Notes: generated from the sequence alone by a model not told the origin. DNA of 64,000 nucleotides from Brevibacterium sp. p3-SID960 (GCF_025144725.1 NZ_JALXKS010000001.1:1-64000); one strand, 5' to 3'; positions 54,961 through 64,000 are shown, counted from the stretch's first letter. Program-made: numbers and translations.

Positions 54961-56969
54961 GATTCTTCCTTACTGTCAGCCTGGTTGTCTTCTTCTGCGT
55001 CAGTGTCGACGATGGTGGCGAGCACCTCGTCGAGTGCGACCTGAGTGCCGACCTGGGTCTTCAGGTGCACGATCCCGTCGGCGGGGGCGGTGAGCACGTG
55101 CTCCATCTTCATTGCCTCGACGACGACGACCGGCGTGCCGGCGGTCACCTCGGCGCCGTCTGCGGCGCGCACGTCGATGACCGCGCCGGGCATCGGGGCG
55201 GTGATGTCGGCCCCGGCGGCACCGGGGTCAAGGGCGGTGTCGGCCTGCGGGCGGGTGAAGGCGAAGATGCCGCGTTCGCTCATCACCCACACGCTCTCGC
55301 CGCTGACGGCGACCCGCGCGCGGTGGGTCTGCCCACCGCTGACAAGGCGGCACTGGCCGTCTGCAGACCAGCGCACCTGCTCGCCACGCCAGATCGCCTC
55401 GTATTCGGTCCCGGCGTGCACGAGCGGCATCGTGACCTCGACCGGGCGCGAGGTGCGCCAGCCGGTCGGCCGGTCCCACGCCGAGGCGCCGGCTGGGTCG
55501 GCGCCGTCGACGGTCACCGCACCAGCGGCAGTCGCCGCCCGCTGCTGGCGGTCGATGATCGCCACAGCCGCGAAGAGCAGGTCGAGCTCAGCGGGGGCAT
55601 GGGAGAGTTCGTCCTCGCTCATCCGGTCGATGAGCCCGGTGTCGAGCTCGCCCGCCTTGACGTCCTCGCGGCTCATGAGGGTGCGCAGGAAGTCGATGTT
55701 CGTCACGATGCCGGGCACTGCGGTGCGGCCGAGAGCGTCGTAGAGCTTCTGCACCCCACTGGCCCGGTCCGGGGCGTGGACGATGAGCTTGGCGATCATC
55801 GGGTCGTAGTCCGAGGCAATGAACTGCCCGGCGGTCAGTCCGGCATCGACGCGGATGCCCTCCCCTGCCGGGGTGATGACGTCGATGGCCTGGCCGCCGG
55901 TGGGCAGGAAGCCGCGGGAAGGATCCTCAGCGTAGATGCGGGCCTCGATCGCGTGGCCGTCCAGAGTGATGTCGTCCTGGGTGAGGCTGAGCTCCTCACC
56001 AGCGCCGATCCGGATCTGCCATTCGACGAGGTCGATGCCGGTGACCTCCTCGGTCACCGGATGCTCGACCTGCAGGCGGGTGTTCATCTCCATGAAGAAG
56101 AACTCATCGGGCTGATCGGCAGCGACGATGAACTCGACCGTGCCGGCCCCGCAGTAGCCGACCGAGCGGGCGGTGTTGCAGGCGGCCTCACCGATCCGGG
56201 CGCGGGTGGATTCGTCGAGCAGCGCCGATGGGGCCTCTTCGATGACCTTCTGGTGGCGGCGCTGCAGGGAGCATTCGCGTTCGCCTAAGTGGATGACGTT
56301 GCCGTGCTCATCGGCGAGCACCTGCACCTCGATGTGGCGCGGAGCGGCGACGAGGCGCTCGAGGAACAGGGTGTCATCGCCGAACGAGCTTGCCGCCTCA
56401 CGGCGGGCAGCTGCGAGCCTGTCGGCCAGTTCGGATTCCTCGAACACCGCGTGCATGCCCTTGCCGCCGCCTCCGGCCGAGGGCTTGATGAGGACCGGGA
56501 AGCCGATCTTCACCGCCTCGGCGGCCAGCTGCTCATTGCTCAGCCCGCCTTCGGAGACACCGGGCACGAGCGGCACGCTGTGGCTGGCCACCGCCTGCTT
56601 GGCGGCGATCTTGTCCCCCATCGTCTCGATCGCAGCAGCACTCGGGCCGAGGAACACGATGCCGGCCTCTTCGCAGGCACGGGCGAATGTGGGGTTCTCA
56701 GACAGGAAGCCGTAGCCGGGATGGATCGCCTGCGCACCAGTGGCCTGGGCTGCGGCGATGACCTTGTCGATGACGAGGTAGGTCTCGTTCGCGGCAGCCG
56801 GGCCGAGGTGCACGGCGACATCGGCTGCCCGGGTGTGGGCGGCCTCGGCGTCGGCATCGGAGTACACGGCGACGGTGCGGATGCCCAGGCGCCGGCACGT
56901 GCGGATGACGCGCAGGGCGATCTCGCCGCGGTTGGCGATGAGGATTGTGTCGAAGAGCTTCACGGTCAT
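54957..56969 (-). CDS. accA1: Acyl-CoA carboxylase alpha subunit (biotin carboxylase + BCCP)
   Basis: 670 residues. The biotin carboxylase domain (residues 6-450) has ILIANRGEIALRVIRTCR, the ATP-grasp loop KPSAGGGGKGMHAV and EMNTRLQVEHPVTEE. The C-terminal biotin carrier has EAMKMEH with the biotinylated Lys. With the methylcrotonyl-type beta subunit it probably carboxylates 3-methylcrotonyl-CoA. ATG 56969 makes a TGATG overlap with the beta subunit gene. The symbol follows the mycobacterial leucine cluster. Confidence 0.93.
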   Translation of the reverse strand: MTVKLFDTILIANRGEIALRVIRTCRRLGIRTVAVYSDADAEAAHTRAADVAVHLGPAAANETYLVIDKVIAAAQATGAQAIHPGYGFLSENPTFARACEEAGIVFLGPSAAAIETMGDKIAAKQAVASHSVPLVPGVSEGGLSNEQLAAEAVKIGFPVLIKPSAGGGGKGMHAVFEESELADRLAAARREAASSFGDDTLFLERLVAAPRHIEVQVLADEHGNVIHLGERECSLQRRHQKVIEEAPSALLDESTRARIGEAACNTARSVGYCGAGTVEFIVAADQPDEFFFMEMNTRLQVEHPVTEEVTGIDLVEWQIRIGAGEELSLTQDDITLDGHAIEARIYAEDPSRGFLPTGGQAIDVITPAGEGIRVDAGLTAGQFIASDYDPMIAKLIVHAPDRASGVQKLYDALGRTAVPGIVTNIDFLRTLMSREDVKAGELDTGLIDRMSEDELSHAPAELDLLFAAVAIIDRQQRAATAAGAVTVDGADPAGASAWDRPTGWRTSRPVEVTMPLVHAGTEYEAIWRGEQVRWSADGQCRLVSGGQTHRARVAVSGESVWVMSERGIFAFTRPQADTALDPGAAGADITAPMPGAVIDVRAADGAEVTAGTPVVVVEAMKMEHVLTAPADGIVHLKTQVGTQVALDEVLATIVDTDAEEDNQADSKEES

Positions 56970-58582
56970 CACATCCTGAAGACGCCATAGCCTGGCGCGT
57001 CGAGCGGGCGGGCAAGGGGCGCATACCGGCAGGCTTCGAGGGCGAGTGCGAGCACCTGGCGGGTGTCGGCGGGTTCGATGATGCCGTCGTCCCACAGGCG
57101 GGCGGTCGAGTAGTACGGGTTGCCCTGGGCTTCGTACTGGTCGAGGATCGGGGCCTTGAACTCGGCTTCCGCCTCGGCCGGCCAGTCCTCGCCGCGGGCT
57201 TCGATGGCATCGCGGCGCACGGTGGCCAGCACGCTGGCGGCCTGCTCACCGCCCATGACGGAGATGCGGGCGTTGGGCCACATCCACAGGAAGCGCGGGC
57301 TGTAGGCGCGCCCGCACATCGAATAGTTGCCAGCACCATAGGAGCCGCCGATGACGACGGTGAACTTCGGCACCCGGGCGGTGGCCACGGCGTTGACCAT
57401 CTTGGCGCCGTGCTTGGCGATGCCGGCGGCTTCGTAGTCGCGGCCGACCATGAAGCCGGAGATGTTCTGCAGGAACAGCAGCGGAGTGTCGCGCTGATCG
57501 CACAGTTCGATGAAGTGCGCGCCCTTCATGGCCGATTCGCCGAACAGCACGCCGTTGTTGGCGATGATGCCCACGGGGTGGCCGTCAATGCGGGCGAAGC
57601 CGGTGATGAGCGTAGTGCCGTATTCGGCTTTGAATTCGTGGAACTTCGAGCCGTCGACGATCCGGGCGATGACCTCGTGGACGTCGTAGGGGACCTTCGA
57701 GTCGGTCGGGACGACCTGGGTGAGCTCGGCCGGGTCATGGGCCGGTGCCTCGGGTTCGGTGCGCTGCCAGGCCGGGGCGTCCTTCGGCCCGAGGGTGGCG
57801 ACGATGTCGCGCATGATCTCCAGGGCGTGGGAGTCATTGGCGGCCAGGTGGTCGGTGACACCGGAGGTGCGGGAGTGCAGGGTGCCTCCGCCGAGCTCTT
57901 CGGCGGTGACGACCTCGCCGGTGGCGGCTTTGACCAGGGGCGGGCCGCCGAGGAAGATCGTGCCCTGTTCGTGGACGATGATCGATTCATCGGCCATCGC
58001 CGGGACGTAGGCCCCGCCGGCGGTGCAGGAGCCCATGACGGCGGCCAGCTGCGGGATCCCGGCGGCTGAGAGGGTCGCCTGGTTGTAGAAGATCCGGCCG
58101 AAGTGCTCGCGGTCGGGGAACACGTCGTCCTGGTTGGGCAGGTTCGCCCCGCCGGAGTCGACGAGGTAGATGCAGGGCAGGCGATTCTCGCGTGCGACTT
58201 CCTGAGCGCGCAGGTGCTTTTTGACCGTCATCGGATAGTAGGTGCCGCCCTTGACAGTGGCGTCGTTGGCGACGATGACGCATTCGCGTCCGGCGACCCG
58301 GCCGATGCCGGTGATGATGCCCGCTCCCGGGCTGGCGTCGTCGTACATGCCGCCGGCGGCCAGCGGGGAGAGCTCCAGGAACGGCGAACCGGGATCGAGG
58401 AGGTTCTCGACGCGGTCACGCGGCAGCAGCTTGCCGCGCGCGAGGTGCTTCTCGCGTGACTTCTCAGAGCCGCCGTGGGCAGTGGCTTCGATCCGCTGGC
58501 GCAGCTCGGCGATGAGCTCAGCGTGGGCGGATGCGTTGGCCTCTGCGGTGGCGGGATTGACCGGTGAGCCGATGACTGGCAT
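56969..58582 (-). CDS. accD1: Acyl-CoA carboxylase beta subunit (methylcrotonyl-CoA type)
   Basis: Carboxyltransferase subunit of 537 residues. [28 protein letters not shown], the [23 protein letters not shown] segment and [16 protein letters not shown] match the methylcrotonyl-CoA carboxylase beta type. First gene of the operon; ATG 58582 follows GGGAGATCACAT. A short insert near residue 280 ([13 protein letters not shown]) carries a variant of the dispersed GGTGCCTCGGG element. A TetR-type operator lies in its promoter. Confidence 0.93.
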   Translation of the reverse strand: MPVIGSPVNPATAEANASAHAELIAELRQRIEATAHGGSEKSREKHLARGKLLPRDRVENLLDPGSPFLELSPLAAGGMYDDASPGAGIITGIGRVAGRECVIVANDATVKGGTYYPMTVKKHLRAQEVARENRLPCIYLVDSGGANLPNQDDVFPDREHFGRIFYNQATLSAAGIPQLAAVMGSCTAGGAYVPAMADESIIVHEQGTIFLGGPPLVKAATGEVVTAEELGGGTLHSRTSGVTDHLAANDSHALEIMRDIVATLGPKDAPAWQRTEPEAPAHDPAELTQVVPTDSKVPYDVHEVIARIVDGSKFHEFKAEYGTTLITGFARIDGHPVGIIANNGVLFGESAMKGAHFIELCDQRDTPLLFLQNISGFMVGRDYEAAGIAKHGAKMVNAVATARVPKFTVVIGGSYGAGNYSMCGRAYSPRFLWMWPNARISVMGGEQAASVLATVRRDAIEARGEDWPAEAEAEFKAPILDQYEAQGNPYYSTARLWDDGIIEPADTRQVLALALEACRYAPLARPLDAPGYGVFRM

Positions 58583-58603
58583 ATGTGATCTCCCGACAGT
58601 TCA

Positions 58604-58619
58604 GTTAATGATCGTTAAC
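58604..58619. promoter_or_regulatory. TetR-type operator in the accD1 promoter
   Basis: GTTAATGATCGTTAAC is a 16-base near-palindrome (14 of 16 positions symmetric), 22 bases upstream of the accD1 start. It is the likely target of the divergent TetR protein at 59441. A TAAGAC -10-like box lies just upstream on the minus strand. Confidence 0.65.
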
Positions 58620-58731
58620 CGAGTCTTATGGTAGCGAACGATTCACGTGAGGGACAACACAGCTGCCGGCCAGCGCTTCTGACGGCGCGCGCTGCTGCCG
58701 GCTGACACCCGCGGCTGCCCGGCTCCCCGGC

Positions 58732-58749
58732 AGTGGCAGTCCTGCCACT
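58732..58749. other. Short hairpin in the accD1-hypothetical intergenic region
   Basis: AGTGGCAG and CTGCCACT flank two bases. It lies about 100 bases before the start of the next plus-strand gene and may be a regulator site or a terminator of unclear assignment. Confidence 0.35.
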
Positions 58750-58850
58750 TGCGTGCACCGATCGGCACGGCGGCAGGACATCAGTGTGGAGTCCTCGCTG
58801 CCGCCTGCGGACGCGCCTGGCGGCGCGGCCGACTCCTCAGGCGCGTGACG

Positions 58851-59324
58851 ATGACGCTGATCTGGCTGTGGGTCGCCTCCTGGGCGGTGATCGCGCTCGC
58901 GTTCTGGCTCGATCACCGCTCCCCCGGCTCCGGCAGCACCATCGGCGGGGCAACGGTGGTCACCGGCTTCTGCATCCTCATCGCGGCAACCCTCAGTCGC
59001 GGCGTCGAAATGCGGGCAGTTGACCGATACCAGGCGAGGGTCATCGAGACAGTGCTCGAATGGGCCAGCAGCCAGCCTGGACGGTTGGCCCGCAGCGTTG
59101 ACGGCCTGCCGAACGTCCACGGCGGATACGAACCCGATGACTGGAAGATCTGCGTCGCCGCCAGTACCCTGTGCGTCGTCCCCGCTGTCGCCGCGCTGTT
59201 GCATCCGAGCCCCGAGGCGCGCATGCCGCTGGGAGATCTGCGCTTCTTCGCCGCCGCTGAATCCGGCATCACCTACCGGGGTGCCTCACTGCCCACCGCG
59301 CACAACTGGAAGCGCCCGCACTGA
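58851..59324 (+). CDS. Hypothetical protein with two membrane helices
   Basis: About 157 residues, not recognised. Two membrane segments (LIWLWVASWAVIALAFWL and TVVTGFCILIAATL) are followed by a soluble part. ATG 58851 is chosen because the hydrophobic segment begins there; the frame upstream to 58749 is poorly supported. It sits between accD1 and the tetR gene on the same strand as tetR. Confidence 0.5.
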   Translation: MTLIWLWVASWAVIALAFWLDHRSPGSGSTIGGATVVTGFCILIAATLSRGVEMRAVDRYQARVIETVLEWASSQPGRLARSVDGLPNVHGGYEPDDWKICVAASTLCVVPAVAALLHPSPEARMPLGDLRFFAAAESGITYRGASLPTAHNWKRPH

Positions 59325-59344
59325 TCCGCGCGCGAACTCCTGCC

Positions 59345-59390
59345 GCTGAGGGCATCGGCTCCGGCGGCGCTGAGGGCATCTGCTCCGGCG
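59345..59390. repeat. 24-bp tandem repeat upstream of tetR
   Basis: GCTGAGGGCATC followed by (G/T)GCTCCGGCG... occurs at 59345-59366 and 59369-59390, differing at one base, with a further GCTGAG at 59393-59398. It is similar in kind to the duplications after ppa. Confidence 0.75.
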
Positions 59391-59440
59391 GGGCTGAGAT
59401 GATTCGGTTAGCGGTGACTCACTGAGTTAGGCTGTCAGCC

Positions 59441-60076
59441 ATGAACGCCTCTGCTGTCCCGGCTGCCACCCACTCCCCCAGCGGTGGTGTGCGCGCTGCT
59501 GCGAAGGCTCAGCGCCGCGAAGCGATCCTGCAGGCGGCCAAAGGGCTGTTCGCCCGGCGCGGCTTCCACGCTGTCGGCATCGAGGACATCGGCACCGGGG
59601 CCGGGATCTCCGGGCCGGCGGTCTACCGGCACTTCGCGTCGAAGGAAGCAATCCTCATCGAGCTGCTCGTCGGGATCTCCGAATACCTGCGCACCGGCGG
59701 CCGCGAGCTGCTGGCCGAGGCGACCGGCGCCTCGGGCGCGGCTGCGCTCATCGGCCGGCTCATCGACTTCCATGTCGACTTCGCCCTCCGCGAACCGGAG
59801 CTCATCCGGATTCAGGACCGTGACTTAACCGCGCTGCCCGATGAGGCCCGCCGCCGGGTGCGGCAGCTGCAGCGGCAGTACGTGACCCTGTGGGCCGAGC
59901 AGCTCACCGCCCTCGACCCGGCACTCAGCCTCGATGAGGCGACAGTGCGGATTCATGCCGTGTTCGGCATGATCAACTCGACACCCTATGTCGCCCGGCG
60001 CATCGACCACGACATCGTCCGCGTCCAGCTGCTCACCGGTGCGCGCGCCTCGCTCGGGCTGCCGGCCCGCGGCTGA
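59441..60076 (+). CDS. TetR-family transcriptional regulator
   Basis: 211 residues: the N-terminal HTH (REAILQAAKGLFARRGFHAVGIEDIGTGAGISGPAVYRHFASKEAIL, residues 26-72) is strongly TetR-like; the C-terminal ligand domain is variable. It is divergent from the leucine-type carboxylase operon and probably controls it, like BkaR in mycobacteria, through the GTTAA-TTAAC site at 58604-58619. The ligand would be an acyl-CoA by analogy. It carries an ACCGGCGCCTCGGGCGCG variant of the dispersed element. Confidence 0.9.
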   Translation: MNASAVPAATHSPSGGVRAAAKAQRREAILQAAKGLFARRGFHAVGIEDIGTGAGISGPAVYRHFASKEAILIELLVGISEYLRTGGRELLAEATGASGAAALIGRLIDFHVDFALREPELIRIQDRDLTALPDEARRRVRQLQRQYVTLWAEQLTALDPALSLDEATVRIHAVFGMINSTPYVARRIDHDIVRVQLLTGARASLGLPARG

Positions 60077-60117
60077 AGCGGCGGCGGAACCCGTTGCACC
60101 CGGGTTGGAGCTGCGGC

Positions 60118-61638
60118 TCAGGCGACGACGTCGAAGAGCAGCGTGCCTGTCTCTGGTTCAGCTGAGCGCAGCCGGATCTGCACCGGCTCGCCCACCGGTG
60201 CCCTGCCGGCAGCCCACACAACAACGGCAGGTTCGGGCACATGCACCTCGACGAGCTGGGTGCCGTCCTTCGTGGTCCGCGAGCCGACGACGACCCCGTC
60301 GAAGACCTCGCCGGTGCGCTCGGCAAGCAGGACGGCTTCGGTGTATTCGATGACCTGCTTGTCGATCTGGCCGGCCAGCCGGCCGGTCTCCTTCATCACC
60401 GCGGGCAGCTCGGCCAGCCCGTCGAGCGCCCACGCCGGGGCATCGGCTTCCCGGCAGGCGGCTTCAGCGATCGGCAGCACGTAGCGGTCGATAAGCCGGC
60501 GCAGCGGAGCGGTCGTGTGCGCATAAGGAGCGCCGACGGCGGCCTGCAGCAGCTCATCCTCACCGGTCTCCGCACCGATGAGCGTGTAGCCTGCTCCCCG
60601 GAACAGCGAGGGTGAGGCGTAGTGGACGGCGAGCGCACGCGGATTGCGATCCTGGTGACCGATGCTGCGGATGACGTCCTGGTACGGCGCCGCGGCATCG
60701 AAGCCAAGGCCTGCGACGATGGCGAGGAATGCGCTGATGGTCTCCTCATCCGGGCGCGGCATCGTGCGCAGCACCCCGTGGTCGGCGCGCAGCATGAAAT
60801 CGGCTGCGACCCGGCCGGCGAGCAGGCTGATCTGCGCGTTGTCATCCTCAATGCCCTGCCTGGGCCGGTAGCTGAGCGTGTAGTCGCCGTTGGTCTCGGT
60901 GACCTCCTGGTCCGGGATCGCAAGGTCGAGGCCGCCGCGGGCGATTTCATCGGCCTTGAGGGCCGCGCCGATCGCCGGCAGCGCGGCGATCGCCTCGGGC
61001 AGCGGCCGGCCGGCATCGGCGTCGGCTTGGATGGTGTCGTAGTCGAGCTGGGCGCGGGAGCGCACGACCGCGCGCTCGAGGTCCTGGCGTGCGATCGTGC
61101 CGTCGGCTGCGAGTTCGACGGTGAAGACGTAGGCGGCCCGGTCCTCGCCGGGCAGCAGGGAGGCCGCGCCTTCGGAGATGATCTCCGGGTGCAGCGGGAT
61201 GCGCCGGTCGGGCAGGTAGATCGTCTGCCCCCGGGCGTGGGTCTCGACGTCGAGCGGCCCACCAGGGGTGATGAACCGGCCGACGTCGGCGATCGCGTAG
61301 CGGACGCGGAAGGCTGCCCCGTCTTCAGCCGTGTCGAGGGCTTCGAGGTGCATCGCCTGGTCGAGGTCGGTGGCACCGTGGGGGTCGATGGTGACGAACG
61401 GGATCTCGCGCAGGTCGGCCCGCTCGGTGTCGACGCCGTCCCGGCCGAGCGCGAAGGGGTCGCCTCCGAGTTCGGCGACCGCCGCCTCGGCGTCGGCCAG
61501 CGCGGCTGCCGGGTACCCCTCCGGCAGGTCGGCGGCAAGTGCGGCGTAGGCCTCGCGCAGGTGCGCGGCGAGCGGGCCGGGGGCCGGGTCCCGGCGCCGA
61601 GGCGACAGTGAGGCAGGCAGACGCAGGCGGGTGAGCAT
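60118..61638 (-). CDS. RNase II/R-family (RNB domain) exoribonuclease
   Basis: 506 residues with the RNB signature IPFVTIDPHGATDLDQAMHLE (catalytic Asp cluster), YAIADVGRFI, and AHTTAPLRRLIDRYV near the end of the catalytic core. The N-terminal cold-shock domains typical of RNase R are missing or shortened; a C-terminal beta-rich part may be S1-like. 3'-5' hydrolytic RNA degradation is inferred. Convergent with tetR. Confidence 0.9.
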   Translation of the reverse strand: MLTRLRLPASLSPRRRDPAPGPLAAHLREAYAALAADLPEGYPAAALADAEAAVAELGGDPFALGRDGVDTERADLREIPFVTIDPHGATDLDQAMHLEALDTAEDGAAFRVRYAIADVGRFITPGGPLDVETHARGQTIYLPDRRIPLHPEIISEGAASLLPGEDRAAYVFTVELAADGTIARQDLERAVVRSRAQLDYDTIQADADAGRPLPEAIAALPAIGAALKADEIARGGLDLAIPDQEVTETNGDYTLSYRPRQGIEDDNAQISLLAGRVAADFMLRADHGVLRTMPRPDEETISAFLAIVAGLGFDAAAPYQDVIRSIGHQDRNPRALAVHYASPSLFRGAGYTLIGAETGEDELLQAAVGAPYAHTTAPLRRLIDRYVLPIAEAACREADAPAWALDGLAELPAVMKETGRLAGQIDKQVIEYTEAVLLAERTGEVFDGVVVGSRTTKDGTQLVEVHVPEPAVVVWAAGRAPVGEPVQIRLRSAEPETGTLLFDVVA

Positions 61639-61721
61639 GGGATCAGGTTACCGGGAACCGCCCGTGGAACCGCGCAACCGCAGCTGGCTGGGCCTGCTCG
61701 TTCAGTCGGCGCCGAGCTTCT

Positions 61722-62609
61722 TCAGTCGGCCAGGCGGCGGTCGCCGAGCTTCGGGTCGTCGCGGAAGGGCACGACGAGCAGGGAGCATTCGGCACCCGAC
61801 ATCACCTGCGAGGTGGTGCGGCCGAGCTGGGCGAGCATGCTGGCGAACCGGCCCATGCCGCGCTTGCCCATGACGAGCATGTCAGCCTCGCGGGACTGTT
61901 CGATGAGCAGGTCGACGGGGTCGGCGTCGTGGTAGGCGGCGTCAACCCGCAGGCCCGGGAAGTGTGAGCGCAGCCAGGTCATGTCGAGTTCGGTCTGGGC
62001 TCGCACGATCTCGTCGCCGTCGAGCCGGGCGGTGCCGACGACGATGTGCAGGGTCGCGTTCGTCGCAACCGCGTAGCCTGCCGCGTTGAGGGCAGCGACC
62101 CCGGAGTAGTCGGAGGTGTCGAGTCCGATGACGACGCCGGCTTCACCGCGCGGGTGCACATCGACGGAGTCGAATTCGCTGCCGCGGGTGGCCCGGTGGA
62201 TGAGCACGGGGCTGAGCGCGTGGCCGGGCAGTCCGGAGCTGACGGTGCCGATCCGGCCGGTCGGCGGCTGGTCGGAGCCGTGATGGCCGATGACGAGCAG
62301 GCCGGCGTCCTCGCTCAGTTCGGCCATCACCTCAGCAGGGTCGCCGTGGTGGACTTCGGTGGTGAACACCGCCGGGGTCTCCTGGCCTGCCATGAGCTCG
62401 GTGAGCCTGCGGCCCACCTCGGCGAGTGCGGCCTCGGCGGCCTGCCGGGCTTCGGCAAGGTCAGCGAACTTGGGGTGGGCTGAGGAGGCGACGGAGATGA
62501 GCCGGAGCGGCTGGCCGGAGCGCCGGGATTCCTTCAGCGCCCAGGCTGCGGCTTCGCATGACGCCTCTGAGCCGTCGATTCCGACAATGATGTCGCCGTT
62601 GATCTGCAT
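61722..62609 (-). CDS. Universal stress protein (two UspA domains)
   Basis: 295 residues with tandem Usp domains, each starting with a VGIDGS or IGLDTSD strand. The second ends in GKRGMGRFASMLAQLGRTTSQVMSGAECSLLVVP, which has the ATP-binding G-x2-G-x9-G(S/T) pattern in modified form. Two-domain Usps are common in actinobacteria and respond to hypoxia, stationary phase or other stress. Confidence 0.9.
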   Translation of the reverse strand: MQINGDIIVGIDGSEASCEAAAWALKESRRSGQPLRLISVASSAHPKFADLAEARQAAEAALAEVGRRLTELMAGQETPAVFTTEVHHGDPAEVMAELSEDAGLLVIGHHGSDQPPTGRIGTVSSGLPGHALSPVLIHRATRGSEFDSVDVHPRGEAGVVIGLDTSDYSGVAALNAAGYAVATNATLHIVVGTARLDGDEIVRAQTELDMTWLRSHFPGLRVDAAYHDADPVDLLIEQSREADMLVMGKRGMGRFASMLAQLGRTTSQVMSGAECSLLVVPFRDDPKLGDRRLAD

Positions 62610-62734
62610 CGCACCTGCCTCGGTTCAAACCCTCACTGCGTACCCTACCGGGTCTCGCTGCGTGTTCGACAGACGGAATTGACGCTGGGCGCGCGGTTCT
62701 CGCGCGCCCAGCGCCGGTTCCGTCTCCGGGGCCC

Positions 62735-62959
62735 TCAGGCCTTCTGCACGGTGATGGTCCAGGAGGCCTCGCCGGTCCGGTCGAAGTGGGTCACCGGGTA
62801 GCCGTTGTCGGCTGCCCACTGCGGGATCGACTCGGTTGCCTGGGTGCAGTCGAAGTTGATGACGAGTTCGTCACCGGCCGGCAGGCCGTTCATCGCGTCC
62901 TTGGCCTCGACGAGCGGGAATGGGCAGACGAGTCCGTTGGTCTCAAGCACATGCTGCAT
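62735..62959 (-). CDS. TusA/SirA-like sulfurtransferase
   Basis: 74 residues with the conserved NGLVCPFPLVEAKDAM motif, including the CPxP Cys that carries a persulfide. It starts 30 bases after the YeeE/YedE gene, the pairing known for sulfur or selenium uptake and trafficking. ATG 62959 follows AAGGAGACCACC. Confidence 0.9.
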   Translation of the reverse strand: MQHVLETNGLVCPFPLVEAKDAMNGLPAGDELVINFDCTQATESIPQWAADNGYPVTHFDRTGEASWTITVQKA

Positions 62960-62989
62960 GGTGGTCTCCTTTTCGATATGTGGTGGCTG

Positions 62990-64000
62990 TCAGGCGCTGA
63001 CGCGGGCGGCCGGCGCCGAGGCGGTGGCTGGTTTGATTGTGAGCTTGGCTGCCAGTCCGGTGCCGAGCACCATGAAGATGAGTGAGACCCATCCCTGGTA
63101 GCTGAACTGGGCGGTCTCGACCATTGCGTTGCCGACGGTGCAGCCGCCGGCGATCGCAGCACCGACGCCCATGAGCGCACCGCCGCCGATCGACTTGACC
63201 ACGGTGGGTGCGTCGGGCACCCGCAGCCGGAACTCGCCTGAGGCCTTGGCGGCGATGAACGAGCCGGTGAGGATGCCGAGGATGAGCATGACACCCCAGT
63301 CGATGAGGTCGGCGTCACCGGTGGTGAGGTACTGCGCGAGGTTCGATGACGGGGTGGTGATGCCCAGACCGGAGTTGCGTCCGGTGGCGGCTGAGAGCGG
63401 CCAGGCGATCGTGGCGATGATGCCGATGACCGCAGCAGTGGCGAACGGGTTCCAGCGCTTCTCGGTCAGCAGGTGGGCAAGTCCGGACTTGCGCGGCGGC
63501 AGGGCGGCCAGCGGAGCCTTCGCTTTGCGCTGGTGGTGGACGACGACTGCTGCGGCGACGGCTGCGAGCACAACGGCGAACACCCATGGGGAGAGGCCGA
63601 AGGTCGCCGGCAGGGACCCCTGCTCGAGGGTGATGCCGCGGATCCATTCGGTGAACCCGGCGGCCGGTCCTGCCTTCATGAACGCGGAGAAGAGAGCATA
63701 GAAGATAAGGGCGAACCAGCTTCCGATGAGTCCTTCGCCGGAGCGGTAGTAGGTGCCGGTGGCGCAGCCGCCGGCGAGGATGATGGCGAACCCGAAGATG
63801 AAACCGCCGACGATCGAGGCCAGCCACGGGAAGGGGTCGGTCTCCAGGGTGATGATGCCCAGCGTGTTGAGCGCCATGAGGCCGACGGCGTGGACGGCGA
63901 TGAGCAGGATGAACGCGGAGAACCAGCGGGTGCTGCCGGCGATGAAGATGTCGCGGAAGGCTCCGGTGACGCAGAAGCGGCCACGCTGGAAGACGAAGCC
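62990..64000 (-). CDS. YeeE/YedE-type sulfur transporter, cut by the window edge
   Basis: The frame is open to the window end: reading the minus strand from 64000 gives GFVFQRGRFCVTGAFRDIF, then a membrane segment, then MALNTLG. So the internal ATG at 63877 is not the true start. GGCATGTYYRSGEG and GGCTVGNAMV carry the paired Cys used by YeeE/YedE proteins; about eight hydrophobic segments are visible. Thiosulfate (YeeE) or selenium compounds are possible cargoes. The C-terminus has TASA from a variant of the dispersed element. Confidence 0.88.
   Translation of the reverse strand, partial: GFVFQRGRFCVTGAFRDIFIAGSTRWFSAFILLIAVHAVGLMALNTLGIITLETDPFPWLASIVGGFIFGFAIILAGGCATGTYYRSGEGLIGSWFALIFYALFSAFMKAGPAAGFTEWIRGITLEQGSLPATFGLSPWVFAVVLAAVAAAVVVHHQRKAKAPLAALPPRKSGLAHLLTEKRWNPFATAAVIGIIATIAWPLSAATGRNSGLGITTPSSNLAQYLTTGDADLIDWGVMLILGILTGSFIAAKASGEFRLRVPDAPTVVKSIGGGALMGVGAAIAGGCTVGNAMVETAQFSYQGWVSLIFMVLGTGLAAKLTIKPATASAPAARVSA

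Noticed and set aside
58626..59204. 192-residue minus-strand frame opposite the small membrane protein
   Set aside because: Low-complexity translation rich in Asp, Gly, Ala and Pro without hydrophobic or domain signals; the plus-strand frame has two clear membrane segments.

Overview
The window is high-GC actinobacterial DNA (a sampled host line, 24961-25020, is 67% G+C). Gene content and order suggest a Micrococcales organism close to Brevibacterium. That genus call is inferred from general protein character, not from a search. Most genes are on the minus strand, in tight operons with ATGA, GTGA or TGATG stop-start overlaps.

Left part (1-15909, minus strand): a housekeeping block resembling the mycobacterial rnj-dapA ... 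dapB ... pepR-pnp-rpsO-ribF-truB-rbfA order. It encodes RNA turnover (RNase J, PNPase), lysine/peptidoglycan precursor synthesis (DapA, DapB), ribosome and tRNA maturation (RbfA, TruB, S15), flavin synthesis (RibF) and an M16 peptidase. Superoxide dismutase, a TSUP exporter, a peptidase-like membrane-anchored protein and two plus-strand genes (an acyltransferase-like membrane protein and an amidohydrolase) are interspersed.

At 15950-16030 there are 81 consecutive bases with no A or T, including 15-G and 13-G runs. They join rbfA, whose usual upstream neighbour infB is missing, to the first ~60 codons of lsr2, whose DNA-binding end and usual neighbour clpC are missing. This is probably a false assembly join or a rearrangement.

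Middle part (16200-34100): a second conserved block, lsr2-lysS-(DUF2520)-(PH-domain proteins)-folBK-folP-folE-ftsH-hpt-tilS-(zinc protease)-dacB-ppa, mainly folate, purine salvage, tRNA and cell-wall genes. An AT-richer plus-strand gene sits between hpt and tilS. It encodes an ABC-type ATPase fused to a DUF4435/TOPRIM-like domain, the domain pair of the PARIS anti-phage system, and looks like a single-gene defence insertion.

34300-46300: accessory and transport genes. These include a VOC protein behind a DtxR/IdeR-like box, a CPBP protease, a large RND transporter, an MFS transporter, a nitroreductase with a Lys/Ala tail, MsrA, a small toxin-antitoxin-like pair with a textbook promoter, peptide deformylase, and CitE/MaoC-type lyase and hydratase genes.

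46300-60100: the rest of a leucine-degradation cluster like mycobacterial citE-maoC-fadE19-accA1-accD1-fadD35-TetR. It is split by a striking gene at 46373-48982, a single 869-residue protein joining an XPB/UvsW-like SF2 helicase to a primary-type sigma-70 factor. This is the best candidate for an undescribed system. A lone type I-E CRISPR-like repeat lies nearby at 51167-51194.

60100-64000: an RNase II family exonuclease, a tandem universal stress protein, a TusA-like protein, and a YeeE/YedE transporter cut by the window edge. No tRNA, rRNA, insertion sequence or full CRISPR array was seen.
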